Notes: generated by a model from the sequence alone, not told the origin. DNA of 18,720 bases from Pseudomonadota bacterium (GCA_023442215.1 JAEZMP010000091.1:1-18720); one strand, 5' to 3'. Numbered from the stretch's first letter, positions 1-8,299 are shown. Numbers and translations: made by a program.

Positions 1-1544
1 CGATCGATCGACGCAACCTGTTGAAATTCGGCGCCGCCTCGGCGCTCATGGCGGGTCTCGTGGGGCCGGTTGGCGTCCTTGACGGCACGGCGCTGGCGCA
101 GTCGAGCGGCGGACGCATCCGCCTCGCCACGGCCGACGTCTCGCCCGGCGACAATCTCGACCCGGCGACGCAGGTGAGCTTCACCGACTGCATCCGTTCG
201 TACCTCGCCTTCGAGAAGCTGACGGACATCGGTTCCGACGGACGCATCGTGCCTCAGATCGCCAAGGCCTGGTCGGCGGACCCGAGCGCGAAGGTGTGGA
301 CTTTCGAACTCGAGCCCGGCGTCACGTTCCATGACGGGCGTCCGCTCACGCCTGCGGACGTGATCTACAGTTTCCAGCGCGTGGCCGACAAGAAGACGGC
401 GTCGCCGGGGGGCGTGTTCCTCGGGGCGGTGACGAAGATCGAAGCCGACGGCGCCGACAAGGTGCGGTTCGAGCTTTCCGAGGCGAATGCGGAGTTTCCC
501 GTCCTCACATCGATCCGCTACATGGCCATCGTGCCGGAGGGCACGACCGACTTCACCAAAGAGATCAATGGCTCGGGTCCCTGGAAGCTGTCACGCCTCG
601 AGCCGGGCATCTCCGCGCTCTATCTCCGCAACGACAAGTACCGCATCGCCGGGCTTCCTCTGGTCGAGGAGATCGATAGCTTCGGCATCGGTGACGAGAC
701 CGCCCGCCTCAGCGCCCTGCTCGCCGGCGAGGCGGATATCATCCAGGCGCTCAACGCAAAGGCGGTTCCGCAGGTGCGCGCCAGCGGCCATGCCGGCGCG
801 CTCATCGCCGAGGGCGGGGCGACGGCGACCTTCCCGATGCGGGCGGACCGCGCGCCCTTCGACAATATCGACGTGCGGCGTGCCCTCAAGCTCGCCTTCG
901 ATCGCGAGGAGTTCATCAAGCTTGCCTTCGACGGCGCCGCCGCACCGGGCTATGACCATCCCATCCCGCCCGGCGACCCCTTCTTCGCCACCGATATTCC
1001 GCTTCCGAAGCCCGATCCGGAGGAGGTCAAGCGGCTGCTGACCAAGGCCGGCCATGCGGACACCGTTTTCGAGCTGCACACGTCGGATGCCAACTACGGC
1101 GGAGCCAACGCCGCCGTCGTCCTGTCGCAGCTCATGGCGCGCAACGGCGTAAAGGTGAAGGTCATCCGCCACCCCTCCGACAGCTACTGGACGGCCGTGT
1201 GGATGCAGGTGCCGTGGTGCGCGTCCTCCTGGACGGTGCGCCCCTCCGCCATCACCCGCATCGAGGCCGGCTATATCACCGGCGCTCCGCAGAACGAGGC
1301 GTTCTGGACGGATCCGGAGGTCGACAGGCTCGTCGCGCAGGCAAAGGCCGACCTGGACGTTGCGAGCCGCAAGGCGGCTCTGGTCGAGGTCCAGAAGATC
1401 ATCGCCGCGAACGGTGGGACGATTGTCGGTGCCTTCGTGCCCTGGATCGACGGCTACGCCGGAACAGTGAAGAACCTCGAACCCAATCCCATCGTTTTCG
1501 CAGGTGCCGGCCACTGGACCAAGGTGACGGTCGAACCGGCGTAG
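1..1544 (+). CDS. Oligopeptide-type ABC transporter substrate-binding protein 1 (5' end cut by window)
   Basis: Periplasmic binding protein of the SBP_bac_5 (DppA/OppA) class, delivering ligand to the permease pair encoded downstream. The frame is open from base 3 and reads IDRRNLLKFGAAS, a twin-arginine (Tat) signal, followed by a hydrophobic stretch and an ALAQ-type cleavage site. The true start therefore lies upstream of the window; the TTG at 21 is inside the signal and is not a credible start. Family landmarks include VWTFELEPGVTFHDGRPLTP, the typical SBP_bac_5 segment near the N-terminus. The mature part is nearly complete (about 480 residues). It aligns end to end with the next gene, sharing for example TSDANYGGANA and ASSWTVRP, with over half the residues identical by eye, so the two are tandem paralogues. 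The ligand cannot be read from sequence: peptide is the family default, and an organosulfur compound is possible from context. Confidence 0.9.
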   Translation, partial: IDRRNLLKFGAASALMAGLVGPVGVLDGTALAQSSGGRIRLATADVSPGDNLDPATQVSFTDCIRSYLAFEKLTDIGSDGRIVPQIAKAWSADPSAKVWTFELEPGVTFHDGRPLTPADVIYSFQRVADKKTASPGGVFLGAVTKIEADGADKVRFELSEANAEFPVLTSIRYMAIVPEGTTDFTKEINGSGPWKLSRLEPGISALYLRNDKYRIAGLPLVEEIDSFGIGDETARLSALLAGEADIIQALNAKAVPQVRASGHAGALIAEGGATATFPMRADRAPFDNIDVRRALKLAFDREEFIKLAFDGAAAPGYDHPIPPGDPFFATDIPLPKPDPEEVKRLLTKAGHADTVFELHTSDANYGGANAAVVLSQLMARNGVKVKVIRHPSDSYWTAVWMQVPWCASSWTVRPSAITRIEAGYITGAPQNEAFWTDPEVDRLVAQAKADLDVASRKAALVEVQKIIAANGGTIVGAFVPWIDGYAGTVKNLEPNPIVFAGAGHWTKVTVEPA

Positions 1545-1620
1545 CACACGCCCGAACAACGCGTGCGTCCCGACCCAAGAAACATAAATCCTTTCAGAAT
1601 TCCAAGACGTGGGAACCATC

Positions 1621-3273
1621 ATGTCGCACCAGGACAACCGACCGACAGGCAGCTTCAGCGAACTCATCGAGGGGCTGAAGCGGGGCACGCTCGACCGCCG
1701 CGGCTTCCTTCAGGGGGCGACGCGCATCGGCGCCGCGGGCGCAGCCGCTGCCTTCCTCGGCGGCGCCGGCGTTTCCGGCCTCATCCTCCCCGTCGGCTCC
1801 GCCAGGGCCGCCGAGCCCAAGAGCGGCGGCGAACCCAAGACCGGTGGCAGGATTCGGGTGGCGACCAACGATCCCTCGCCCGCCGACCAGCTCGACCCCG
1901 CCCGGCTCGACACCTTCACCGACGGGCTGCGAAGCTATTTCGCATTCGAGAAGCTGACCGAGATCGACGCCACCGGCGCCCACGTGCCGCAGCTCGCCAC
2001 CGAGTGGTCCGCCAACCCCGAAGCCTCGGTGTGGACGTTCAAGCTGCGTGAAGGGGTGACCTTCCACAACGGCAAGAAGCTCACACCCGCCGATGTCGTC
2101 TATACGTTCAAGCGGATCCTCGACAAGGAAACCGCCTCACTCGGCCGCTCCTACATCACCGACGTGACCGAGGTGAAGGCCGACGGCGATACCGTCGTCT
2201 TCACGCTGGCCGGTCCGAACTCCGAGTTCCCCATCCGCACCGCGCTGCGGTGGATGGGCATCGTGCCCGAGGGCGCCAAGGAGTTCCCGAAGGACGCCAT
2301 CGGCACGGGACCGTGGAAACTCGCCGAGTTCCAGCCGGGCATCGTGGCGGTCTACCAGCGCAATCCGGACTATTGGCGCCCCGGCCTGCCTTATATCGAC
2401 GAGATCGAGAGCATCGGCATCGGCGACGAGGCCGCGCGCCTGAACTCCCTGCTGTCGGGCGAGGTCGACGTCATCCAGGCGGTGAATTCCAAGGCGGTGA
2501 AGCGCGTGGAGGCCAGCGGCGTCGCCATGCCGCTCATCGCCAAAGGCGGGCCGGCCGCGACCTTCTCCATGCGCGCGGACACCGCTCCCTATACCGACGT
2601 CAACATCCGCACCGCGCTGAAGCACGCCTTCGACCGGCAGAAATTCCTGGATATCGCTTTCGACGGCGTCGGCGTCATCGGCTCCGACCATCCTGTGCCG
2701 CCGAGCGACCCCGACTACAACAAGGACCTGCCGATCCCCGCCTACGACCCCGACAGGGTCAAGTCGTTGCTGGCCAAGGCCGGCGCGTCGACAACGGAAT
2801 TCGATCTGAACACCTCGGACGCCAATTATGGCGGGGCCAATGCCGGTGTGGTGCTCGGCGAGCTGATGAAGGCGGCCGGTGCCAATGTGAAGGTGACGCG
2901 CCACCCGACGGACGGCTACTGGACGGCGGTCTACATGAAGGCTCCGTGGTCGGCGTCCTCCTGGACCGTGCGCCCCACCGCGCTCGCCTGGATCGAGGCC
3001 GGCTGGATCAAGGGTGCGGCCTACAACGAAGGCTTCTGGTCTGATCCGCGCGTCGACGATCTCGTCGCCTCCGCCAAGCGCGAACTCGACGCCGAAAAGC
3101 GTCGCAAGATGCTCTACGATGCGCAGGAGATCATCGCGCTGGAGGGCTCGTCGATCATCCCGATCTTCGTGCCGTGGATCGACGGCGTCTCGACGCGGGT
3201 GCAGAACTTGCACGCCCACCCGCTGCTGTTCTGCGGCGCCGGCCAGTGGGCCGAGGTGTGGCTCGACAGCTGA
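1621..3273 (+). CDS. Oligopeptide-type ABC transporter substrate-binding protein 2
   Basis: Second periplasmic SBP_bac_5 protein, 550 residues, 76 nt after its paralogue. I chose the ATG at 1621 over the in-frame GTG at 1609 because GGGAA sits 5 nt upstream of it. The N-terminus has the short helical leader common in rhizobial Tat substrates, then LDRRGFLQGA (Arg26-Arg27), a hydrophobic Ala/Gly-rich stretch and a likely cleavage after Ala-Arg-Ala near residue 63. The mature domain carries VWTFKLREGVTFHNGKKLTP and the motifs shared with protein 1. Its Tat export suggests folding before export. A 10-bp hairpin follows the stop and the permease gene comes next, so it is the binding protein immediately ahead of the transporter core. 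Whether the two proteins recognise different ligands or one is redundant is unknown. Confidence 0.93.
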   Translation: MSHQDNRPTGSFSELIEGLKRGTLDRRGFLQGATRIGAAGAAAAFLGGAGVSGLILPVGSARAAEPKSGGEPKTGGRIRVATNDPSPADQLDPARLDTFTDGLRSYFAFEKLTEIDATGAHVPQLATEWSANPEASVWTFKLREGVTFHNGKKLTPADVVYTFKRILDKETASLGRSYITDVTEVKADGDTVVFTLAGPNSEFPIRTALRWMGIVPEGAKEFPKDAIGTGPWKLAEFQPGIVAVYQRNPDYWRPGLPYIDEIESIGIGDEAARLNSLLSGEVDVIQAVNSKAVKRVEASGVAMPLIAKGGPAATFSMRADTAPYTDVNIRTALKHAFDRQKFLDIAFDGVGVIGSDHPVPPSDPDYNKDLPIPAYDPDRVKSLLAKAGASTTEFDLNTSDANYGGANAGVVLGELMKAAGANVKVTRHPTDGYWTAVYMKAPWSASSWTVRPTALAWIEAGWIKGAAYNEGFWSDPRVDDLVASAKRELDAEKRRKMLYDAQEIIALEGSSIIPIFVPWIDGVSTRVQNLHAHPLLFCGAGQWAEVWLDS

Positions 3274-3287
3274 ACCAACTCCCGCAT

Positions 3288-3320
3288 GCCGGGGACGGGC
3301 GGGAATCCGTCGTCCCCGGC
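3288..3320 (+). promoter_or_regulatory. Intercistronic hairpin between binding protein 2 and permease
   Basis: GCCGGGGACG (3288-3297) and CGTCCCCGGC (3311-3320) form a perfect 10-bp GC-rich stem with a 13-nt loop. No T-run follows, so it is not a classic terminator for the whole operon. Its place just after a binding-protein gene fits an mRNA-stabilising or partial-attenuation element that keeps binding protein in excess over permease, as known for malE-malF. That role is inferred. Confidence 0.6.
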
Positions 3321-3335
3321 TGAGAGGACACCTTG

Positions 3336-4283
3336 ATGATCGGCATCGTCGTTCGCCGGCTGCTCTTCGCCGTGCTCGCCCTCTGGGCCACGTCCGTCGT
3401 GGTGTTCGCCGCGACCGAGATCCTTCCCGGAGACGTCGCGCAGGCCATTCTCGGCCAGAGCGCCACCCCGGAACTGGTCGCCAATCTTCGCCAGCAGCTC
3501 GGGCTCGAGCGTCCGCCGGTTGAGCGCTATCTCGACTGGCTCGGCGGCTTCGTCACCGGTGATCTCGGGCGCTCGCTCGCGTCGCGTGCCGACGTGATGC
3601 AGACCGTCAAGCCCCGCTTCTGGAACACGGTGATGCTGGCCGGCTATGCGGCGCTCGTCGCGGTGCCGCTATCCCTGCTGATCGGCATCTGGTGCGCGGC
3701 CTTTCCCAACGGTGTGTTCGACCGCCTCTTCAACATGGTCAGCGTGTTTCTTGTTTCCATTCCGGAGTTCGTCGTCGGGCTCGTGCTTGTCATGATTTTC
3801 GCGGTGCAGCTGCGCTGGTTTCCCTCGGTCGTGGTCCGCCCGAACTGGGGACAGCCGAGCGCGCTGCTCTGGCAGCTTTTCCTGCCCATGCTGACGCTGC
3901 TTTGCACGATCATGGCCCATACCATCCGCATGACCCGCGCCGCGCTGCTCGACGTCCTCGCCATGCCCTATATCGAGATGGCGCTGCTGAAGGGCGTGCC
4001 CCGGTGGCAGATCATCTTCCGCCATGCGCTGCCCAATGCCATCGGCCCCATCGCCAGCGTCATTGCGCTCAATCTCGGCTATCTCGTCAGCGGCGTCGCG
4101 CTGGTGGAGGTCGTGTTCGCCTATCCCGGCCTGGGACGGCTGATGGTGGATTCGATCTCGTATCGCGACCTGCCGCTCATCCAGGCCACGGCGATGATCA
4201 TCTGCGCCATGTTCATCTTCTTCAATCTCATCGCGGATCTCAGCGCAGCTCTGTTCGGCGCACGTGGAAGGTCCCGGCAATGA
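3336..4283 (+). CDS. ABC transporter permease, DppB/OppB type
   Basis: Inner-membrane permease subunit, 315 residues, of the peptide/nickel importer family. ATG at 3336 is preferred to the TTG just before it because GAGAGGA lies 7 nt upstream. It starts with the family's typical transmembrane helix (RRLLFAVLALWATSVVVF), followed by a periplasmic segment with LRQQLGLERPPVERYLDWLGG and five further hydrophobic helices. The EAA-type cytoplasmic loop that docks on the ATPase is visible around residues 212-240 (YIEMALLKGVPRWQIIFRHA followed by LPNAIGP). The stop overlaps the next start (ATGA), indicating translational coupling. Family assignment is secure; substrate specificity is not readable from it. 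Confidence 0.93.
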   Translation: MIGIVVRRLLFAVLALWATSVVVFAATEILPGDVAQAILGQSATPELVANLRQQLGLERPPVERYLDWLGGFVTGDLGRSLASRADVMQTVKPRFWNTVMLAGYAALVAVPLSLLIGIWCAAFPNGVFDRLFNMVSVFLVSIPEFVVGLVLVMIFAVQLRWFPSVVVRPNWGQPSALLWQLFLPMLTLLCTIMAHTIRMTRAALLDVLAMPYIEMALLKGVPRWQIIFRHALPNAIGPIASVIALNLGYLVSGVALVEVVFAYPGLGRLMVDSISYRDLPLIQATAMIICAMFIFFNLIADLSAALFGARGRSRQ

Positions 4284-5131
4284 CGGAGGTACTGCACACT
4301 GTGCCGCCCAAACGGCCCCTTTTCAGGTTCGGCCTGTCGCCGCTGGCGACGCTGGGCACCGTGGTCGTGGTCGGCATGCTGCTGGCCGGGCTGTTCGCTC
4401 CCCTCATCGTCGGCCATCCGCCGTCCGAACTGATCGGCAGCGCCTTTGCGCCGCCGACCGGCAACCTGCTGCTGGGAACCGACGTGCTCGGACGCGACCT
4501 GTTCAGCCGTCTCGTCTACGGCGCTCGCATCACCTTTCTGGTGGCGTTCGGCGCGACCTCGATCGGCTTTTTCGTCGGGGCGGTTTGGGGATTTGCGGCG
4601 GCGGAGATCGGCGGGTGGTTCGACGACCTGACGGACTGGCTGGTCAACATCCTGCTGTCCTTCCCGCCGCTGATGCTCGGTCTTCTCCTCGTGTCCGCCC
4701 TGTCGCCCGACCTGGTCACCCTGATCGGCGCCATCGCGTTCATCCAGATGCCGCGCGTGGTGCGCGTGGCCCGGGCGGTTGCGCTCAACATCACCTGCCT
4801 GCAGTTCGTCGAGGTGGCGCGAGCGCGTGGCGAACGGCTCGGCTTCATCCTGTTCCGCGAGATTCTGCCCAATGCCGTCCGGCCGCTGGCGGCCGAGTAC
4901 GGGCTGCGCGTCACCTATTCGACGCTGTTCATCAGCGGCCTCAGCTTCCTCGGCCTCGGCGTTCAGCCGCCGGATGCCGACTGGGGCGGGCTGGTCCGCG
5001 AGAACATGGCGGCGATGCAGGTCGGGCTGATGCTGCCCGTGCTGGCCCCGGCTGCCGCCATCGGCCTTTTCGCCGTGGCCATGAACCTGGTGATCGACGA
5101 CCTCGGTACCGATCCGGCACGGGAGACCTGA
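4280..5131 (+). CDS. ABC transporter permease, DppC/OppC type
   Basis: Second inner-membrane permease subunit, 283 residues. The ATG overlaps the upstream stop by four bases, with GGAAGG about 9 nt ahead. After the first helix (residues 22-44) comes the conserved OppC segment GTDVLGRDLFSRLVYGAR (residues 66-83), then the permease core. The EAA loop is near residues 177-205 (EVARARGERLGFILFREILP). The C-terminal part SGLSFLGLGVQPPDADWGG is diagnostic of the DppC/OppC/GsiD group. It would form a heterodimer with the preceding DppB-type subunit. The ATPase gene follows after a single base. Confidence 0.93.
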   Translation: MTEVLHTVPPKRPLFRFGLSPLATLGTVVVVGMLLAGLFAPLIVGHPPSELIGSAFAPPTGNLLLGTDVLGRDLFSRLVYGARITFLVAFGATSIGFFVGAVWGFAAAEIGGWFDDLTDWLVNILLSFPPLMLGLLLVSALSPDLVTLIGAIAFIQMPRVVRVARAVALNITCLQFVEVARARGERLGFILFREILPNAVRPLAAEYGLRVTYSTLFISGLSFLGLGVQPPDADWGGLVRENMAAMQVGLMLPVLAPAAAIGLFAVAMNLVIDDLGTDPARET

Positions 5132-5132
5132 G

Positions 5133-6800
5133 ATGGACGCGCCCGAGAAGGAACCGCCGCTGCTTCAGTTCCGCCATCTGACGGTCGAGGCCTTCCAGCC
5201 CGAGACCGGATGGCACACCGTCATCCACGATTTCAACCTTACCGTCGAGACGGGCGAGGTCGTCGCCCTCATCGGCGAGTCGGGTGGCGGCAAGACCACC
5301 ATCGGGCTTTGCGCTCTGGGCTACACCCGACCGGGGATGCGCATCACCAACGGCGAAATCCTGTTTCGCGGCCGCGATGTCCGCGCGATGGGCGCGGAGG
5401 AACTGCGACGGTTCCGCGGCGCGAAGGTGGCCTATGTCGCGCAAAGCGCGGCGGCGGCGCTCAATCCCGCCATGGCGATCGGCACGCAGATCCGCGAGGG
5501 GATGTACCGGCACGGCACAGCATCGAAGGAAGAAGCGGCCGAGCGTTGCCTCGACCTGCTCGGCCGCCTCAACCTACCCGACCCGAAGAGGCTCGCGGAG
5601 CGCTATCCCCAGCAGACCAGCGGCGGACAGCAGCAGCGCGTCATGATGGCCATGGCGATGGCCTGCGGGCCGGAACTTCTCGTGCTCGATGAGCCGACGA
5701 CCGCGCTCGACGTGACCACGCAGGTCCAGGTGCTGCATTCGATCAAGAACGCCATCGCCGATTTCGGCGCCAGCGCGCTCTATGTCAGCCACGACCTCGC
5801 CGTCGTCTCGCAGATCGCCACGCGCATCGTCGTCCTGCGCAACGGTCGAGCGGTGGAGGAAGGACCGACTTTCGACGTGCTTCACCGTCCGAGCGATCCC
5901 TACACCCGCACGTTGCTCGGCGCGGTGCGCAAGCTGCCCGAGCCCTCCGAGGCCGTAGCGGCCCTGGAGGCCCGTGCGGTGGAACCCTGCGTGTCCGTCC
6001 GTCAGGTGCGGGCGACCTATCACCGGCGCGGTCTCTTCCGGCGAACGTCGCAGGAGGCCGACGTGCTGCACGACGTCTCGCTCGACGTGTATCCGGGCGA
6101 GGTGCTGGCGGTGGTCGGCGAGTCCGGCAGCGGCAAGAGCACTCTGGCGCGCGTCATTGCCGGGCTGCATCCGCCGTCCGGCGGTGACGTGCTCCATAAT
6201 GGCCGGGTGATCAGCCGGAGCGTCGGCGGGCGCGACCGCGACTGCCTGCGGCGCATCCAGATCGTGTTCCAGTCGCCGGAGCAGGCGCTCAATCCCCGCA
6301 CCACGGTGGAAGAGGCGATCGGCCGGCCGCTCTCCTTCTATTTCGGCATGTCGGGCGCCGCGAAGCGGCGGCGACTGGCGGAACTGCTCGAACTGGTCGA
6401 CCTTCCCGCCTCGATGGCGCGCAAGACGCCGCGCGAGATGTCGGGCGGACAGCGCCAGCGCGTCGCCATTGCGCGTGCCTTCGCAGCCGAGCCCGACGTC
6501 ATTCTGTGCGACGAGTTCCTCTCGGCGCTCGATACCATCGTCGCCGCTCGTATCGTCGAGTTGATGGCCTCGCTGCGCGACCGCCTCGGCACGGCCTATG
6601 TCTTCATCTCGCACGATCTCGCGACCGTCGCCGCGCTGGCCGACCGCGTGGCGGTGATGAAGCACGGCCGGCTGGTCTCGGTCGCCCCGACGCGCAACCT
6701 CTTCCATTCAGACCGCCATCCCTATGTGGACCAACTCATCCGCTCGGTACCGGAACTCCGGCCGGGCTGGCTGGAGAGCGTCGACACCGCCTCCGCGTGA
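5133..6800 (+). CDS. Fused dual-domain ABC ATPase of peptide-class importer (DppD-DppF type)
   Basis: Cytoplasmic ATPase of 555 residues with two nucleotide-binding domains in one chain, replacing the separate DppD and DppF subunits, as in GsiA. Domain 1: Walker A GESGGGKT (48-55), Q-loop Gln104, signature TSGGQQQR (162-169), Walker B LLVLDE (182-187), H-loop His220. Domain 2: Walker A GESGSGKS (329-336), Q-loop Gln380, signature MSGGQRQR (436-443), Walker B VILCDE (456-461), D-loop SALD (464-467), His494. The usual DEP after Walker B is DEF in domain 2, but the catalytic Glu is kept, so both sites look competent. DPYTRTLLGAV and HPYVDQLIRSV after each domain are the oligopeptide-family tails. 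It starts one base after the permease stop with GGGAG upstream and closes the operon. Confidence 0.94.
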   Translation: MDAPEKEPPLLQFRHLTVEAFQPETGWHTVIHDFNLTVETGEVVALIGESGGGKTTIGLCALGYTRPGMRITNGEILFRGRDVRAMGAEELRRFRGAKVAYVAQSAAAALNPAMAIGTQIREGMYRHGTASKEEAAERCLDLLGRLNLPDPKRLAERYPQQTSGGQQQRVMMAMAMACGPELLVLDEPTTALDVTTQVQVLHSIKNAIADFGASALYVSHDLAVVSQIATRIVVLRNGRAVEEGPTFDVLHRPSDPYTRTLLGAVRKLPEPSEAVAALEARAVEPCVSVRQVRATYHRRGLFRRTSQEADVLHDVSLDVYPGEVLAVVGESGSGKSTLARVIAGLHPPSGGDVLHNGRVISRSVGGRDRDCLRRIQIVFQSPEQALNPRTTVEEAIGRPLSFYFGMSGAAKRRRLAELLELVDLPASMARKTPREMSGGQRQRVAIARAFAAEPDVILCDEFLSALDTIVAARIVELMASLRDRLGTAYVFISHDLATVAALADRVAVMKHGRLVSVAPTRNLFHSDRHPYVDQLIRSVPELRPGWLESVDTASA

Positions 6801-6809
6801 GGGGCGCCG

Positions 6810-6857
6810 GAGCGCTTTCCGATCCGACGGAAGCATCGGATCGACAAGGCTATGCTC
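6810..6857. repeat. Candidate interspersed palindromic repeat
   Basis: The segment opens with GAGC (6810-6813) and closes with GCTC (6854-6857). Inside is a perfect 7-bp inverted repeat, CGATCCG (6820-6826) and CGGATCG (6837-6843), around a 10-nt loop. The wording (AGCGCTTTCCGATCCGACGG, ending ATGCTCT) resembles the short intergenic palindromes scattered through rhizobial genomes. Only one copy is in this window, so repetition is unproven. It may act as a terminator or mRNA 3'-end stabiliser for the ATPase gene ending 9 nt upstream. Confidence 0.45.
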
Positions 6858-7074
6858 TAGAAAGGTCCAAGGCCGGTTGCCCTGGACCAGTCAGGCCAAC
6901 GCTCAGCCTCGGCACTCCTCCGCAGAAATCCGCGTCGCCGACATCGGCAGGCCGGGCACGCGAACGCGTCGGCCGGCATGGCGCGTTCCGCCGGGCATTC
7001 CGGCGCCGTCGCCGGCTTCGTGCGCAGCCGGGGTGGACTGCCGGAACGAATGTTCCCTTCAGGCAGGCCGGCTA

Positions 7075-7088
7075 GAATAATATTGTTC
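7075..7088. promoter_or_regulatory. AT-rich palindrome upstream of tauA, candidate operator
   Basis: GAATAATATTGTTC is a 14-bp palindrome with six of seven half-site positions matching. It lies about 180 nt before tauA in otherwise GC-rich DNA. Its core AATAATATT (7076-7084) recurs exactly upstream of the sfnB/ssuD operon at 14970-14978. A binding site for a sulfur-starvation regulator such as a CysB/Cbl-like LysR protein is a reasonable guess, but no regulator is encoded in the window. Confidence 0.35.
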
Positions 7089-7270
7089 GCTCATACACAA
7101 CTGCGACTATAGCTTGAATCCAACATCCCGATGGATGGCAGGAGTGGGGGAAGCTATGCGCAGAAAGCTCTGTTGACGCCGTTTCGCTTCGTATCCTTCG
7201 CGAACACATGACAGACCCGGCCGATTGCATGCGCTTTGCATGAACGGTCTTCTATTTTCTCGAGGCGGAC

Positions 7271-8299
7271 ATGACACGCTCCCTGCGACATACAATTCTC
7301 GCGGCCGCTGCGGCGGTTGGATTGACGATTGCGGCTGGTGCCACGGCAAAGGCGGCGGACGACACGGTGACGGTCGCCTACCAGACCGTCGTCGAGCCAT
7401 CCAAGGTCCCCCAGGCGGACGGGACCTACGAGAAGGCGACCGGCGCGAAGTTCGACTGGCGCAAGTTCGATTCCGGTGCCGACGTCGTGGCGGCCATCGC
7501 CTCCGGCGCGGTCGACATCGGCTATGTCGGGTCCAGCCCGCTTGCCGCCGCCGCGAGCCGCGAGCTGCCGATCGAGACGTTCTTCGTCGTCGGCCTGATC
7601 GGCGAATCCGAGGCGCTGGTGGTGCGCGACGGCGCCGGCATCTCCAAGCCGACGGACCTCGTCGGGAAGAAGGTCGGCGTGCCGTTCGTCTCCACGACGC
7701 ACTACAGCCTGCTCGCGGCTCTGAAGCACTGGGGGATCGATCCGAAGTCCGTCGAGATCCTCAATCTCCGGCCGCCTGAAATCGCGGCCGCGTGGGCGCG
7801 TGGCGACATCGATGCCGCCTATGTGTGGGATCCGGCGCTCGGCAAGATCAAGGAGACCGGCAAGCTTCTGGTCACCTCCGCCGACGTCGCCAAGTGGGGC
7901 GCGCCGACGTTCGACGCCTGGATCGTGCGGAAGGATTTCGCCGAGAAGCATCCCGAGATCGTCGAGGGGTTCACCCGGGTCACGGGCGCCGCTTATGCGG
8001 ATTATCTCAAGAACCCGGGGGCGTGGAGCGCGACGTCGAGCGAGGCGGAGAAGATTGCCCGCCTGACCGGCGCCAAGCAGGACGAGGTTCCCGCGCTGCT
8101 GAAGGGATACGAGTTCCCGACGCTTGCGGAGCAGGCCTCGCCGGCGCTGCTCGGCGGCGGCGCCAAAGGCGGCACGGTCAAGGCGATCGCCGCGACGTCC
8201 GCCTTCCTGAAGGCCCAGGGCAAGATCGACACGGTGCTCGGCGACTACGCGCCCTACGTGACGGCGGAGTTCGCCAAGCGCGCGGCGGCTTCGAACTGA
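7271..8299 (+). CDS. tauA: Taurine ABC transporter substrate-binding protein TauA
   Basis: Periplasmic taurine (2-aminoethanesulfonate) binding protein, 342 residues. A Sec signal peptide (MTRSLRH, then a hydrophobic run ending AKA) is cleaved near residue 28. The mature sequence tracks E. coli TauA along most of its length: TVAYQTVVEPSKVPQAD, DWRKFDSGADVV, VPFVSTTHYSLLAALKHWGI, ARGDIDAAYVWDPAL and WIVRKDFAEKHPEIV. ATG at 7271 has GAGG 5 nt upstream. It is the first gene of tauABC, with a 208-nt gap containing a hairpin before tauB. In enterics this protein is made only under sulfate starvation. Confidence 0.95.
   Translation: MTRSLRHTILAAAAAVGLTIAAGATAKAADDTVTVAYQTVVEPSKVPQADGTYEKATGAKFDWRKFDSGADVVAAIASGAVDIGYVGSSPLAAAASRELPIETFFVVGLIGESEALVVRDGAGISKPTDLVGKKVGVPFVSTTHYSLLAALKHWGIDPKSVEILNLRPPEIAAAWARGDIDAAYVWDPALGKIKETGKLLVTSADVAKWGAPTFDAWIVRKDFAEKHPEIVEGFTRVTGAAYADYLKNPGAWSATSSEAEKIARLTGAKQDEVPALLKGYEFPTLAEQASPALLGGGAKGGTVKAIAATSAFLKAQGKIDTVLGDYAPYVTAEFAKRAAASN

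Larger units (their letters stand above)
6801..7270. other. Intergenic region between peptide-class importer and tauA
   Basis: This 470-bp gap holds no gene I can support; the short open frames here are GC-bias shadows. It contains a palindromic repeat at 6810-6857, a 6-bp GC hairpin at 6989-7005 (CGCCGG/CCGGCG, loop of five), an AT-rich palindrome at 7075-7088 and a small CATGC/GCATG inverted repeat at 7228-7242. The upstream operon must terminate and the tau promoter must lie here. I could not place -35/-10 boxes convincingly: TTGTTC at 7083 followed by TATAGC at 7108 is the closest pair, but the 19-nt spacing is poor. Confidence 0.6.

Noticed and set aside
5574..6707. A 377-codon minus-strand frame opposite the fused ATPase
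   Set aside because: It is a shadow of the real gene, whose ABC motifs are all on the plus strand.
6724..7080. Open frames of 118 and 189 codons running past the end of the ATPase gene into the intergenic region
   Set aside because: They overlap the ATPase gene in other frames, have no ribosome site and give Arg/Pro-rich products without motifs.
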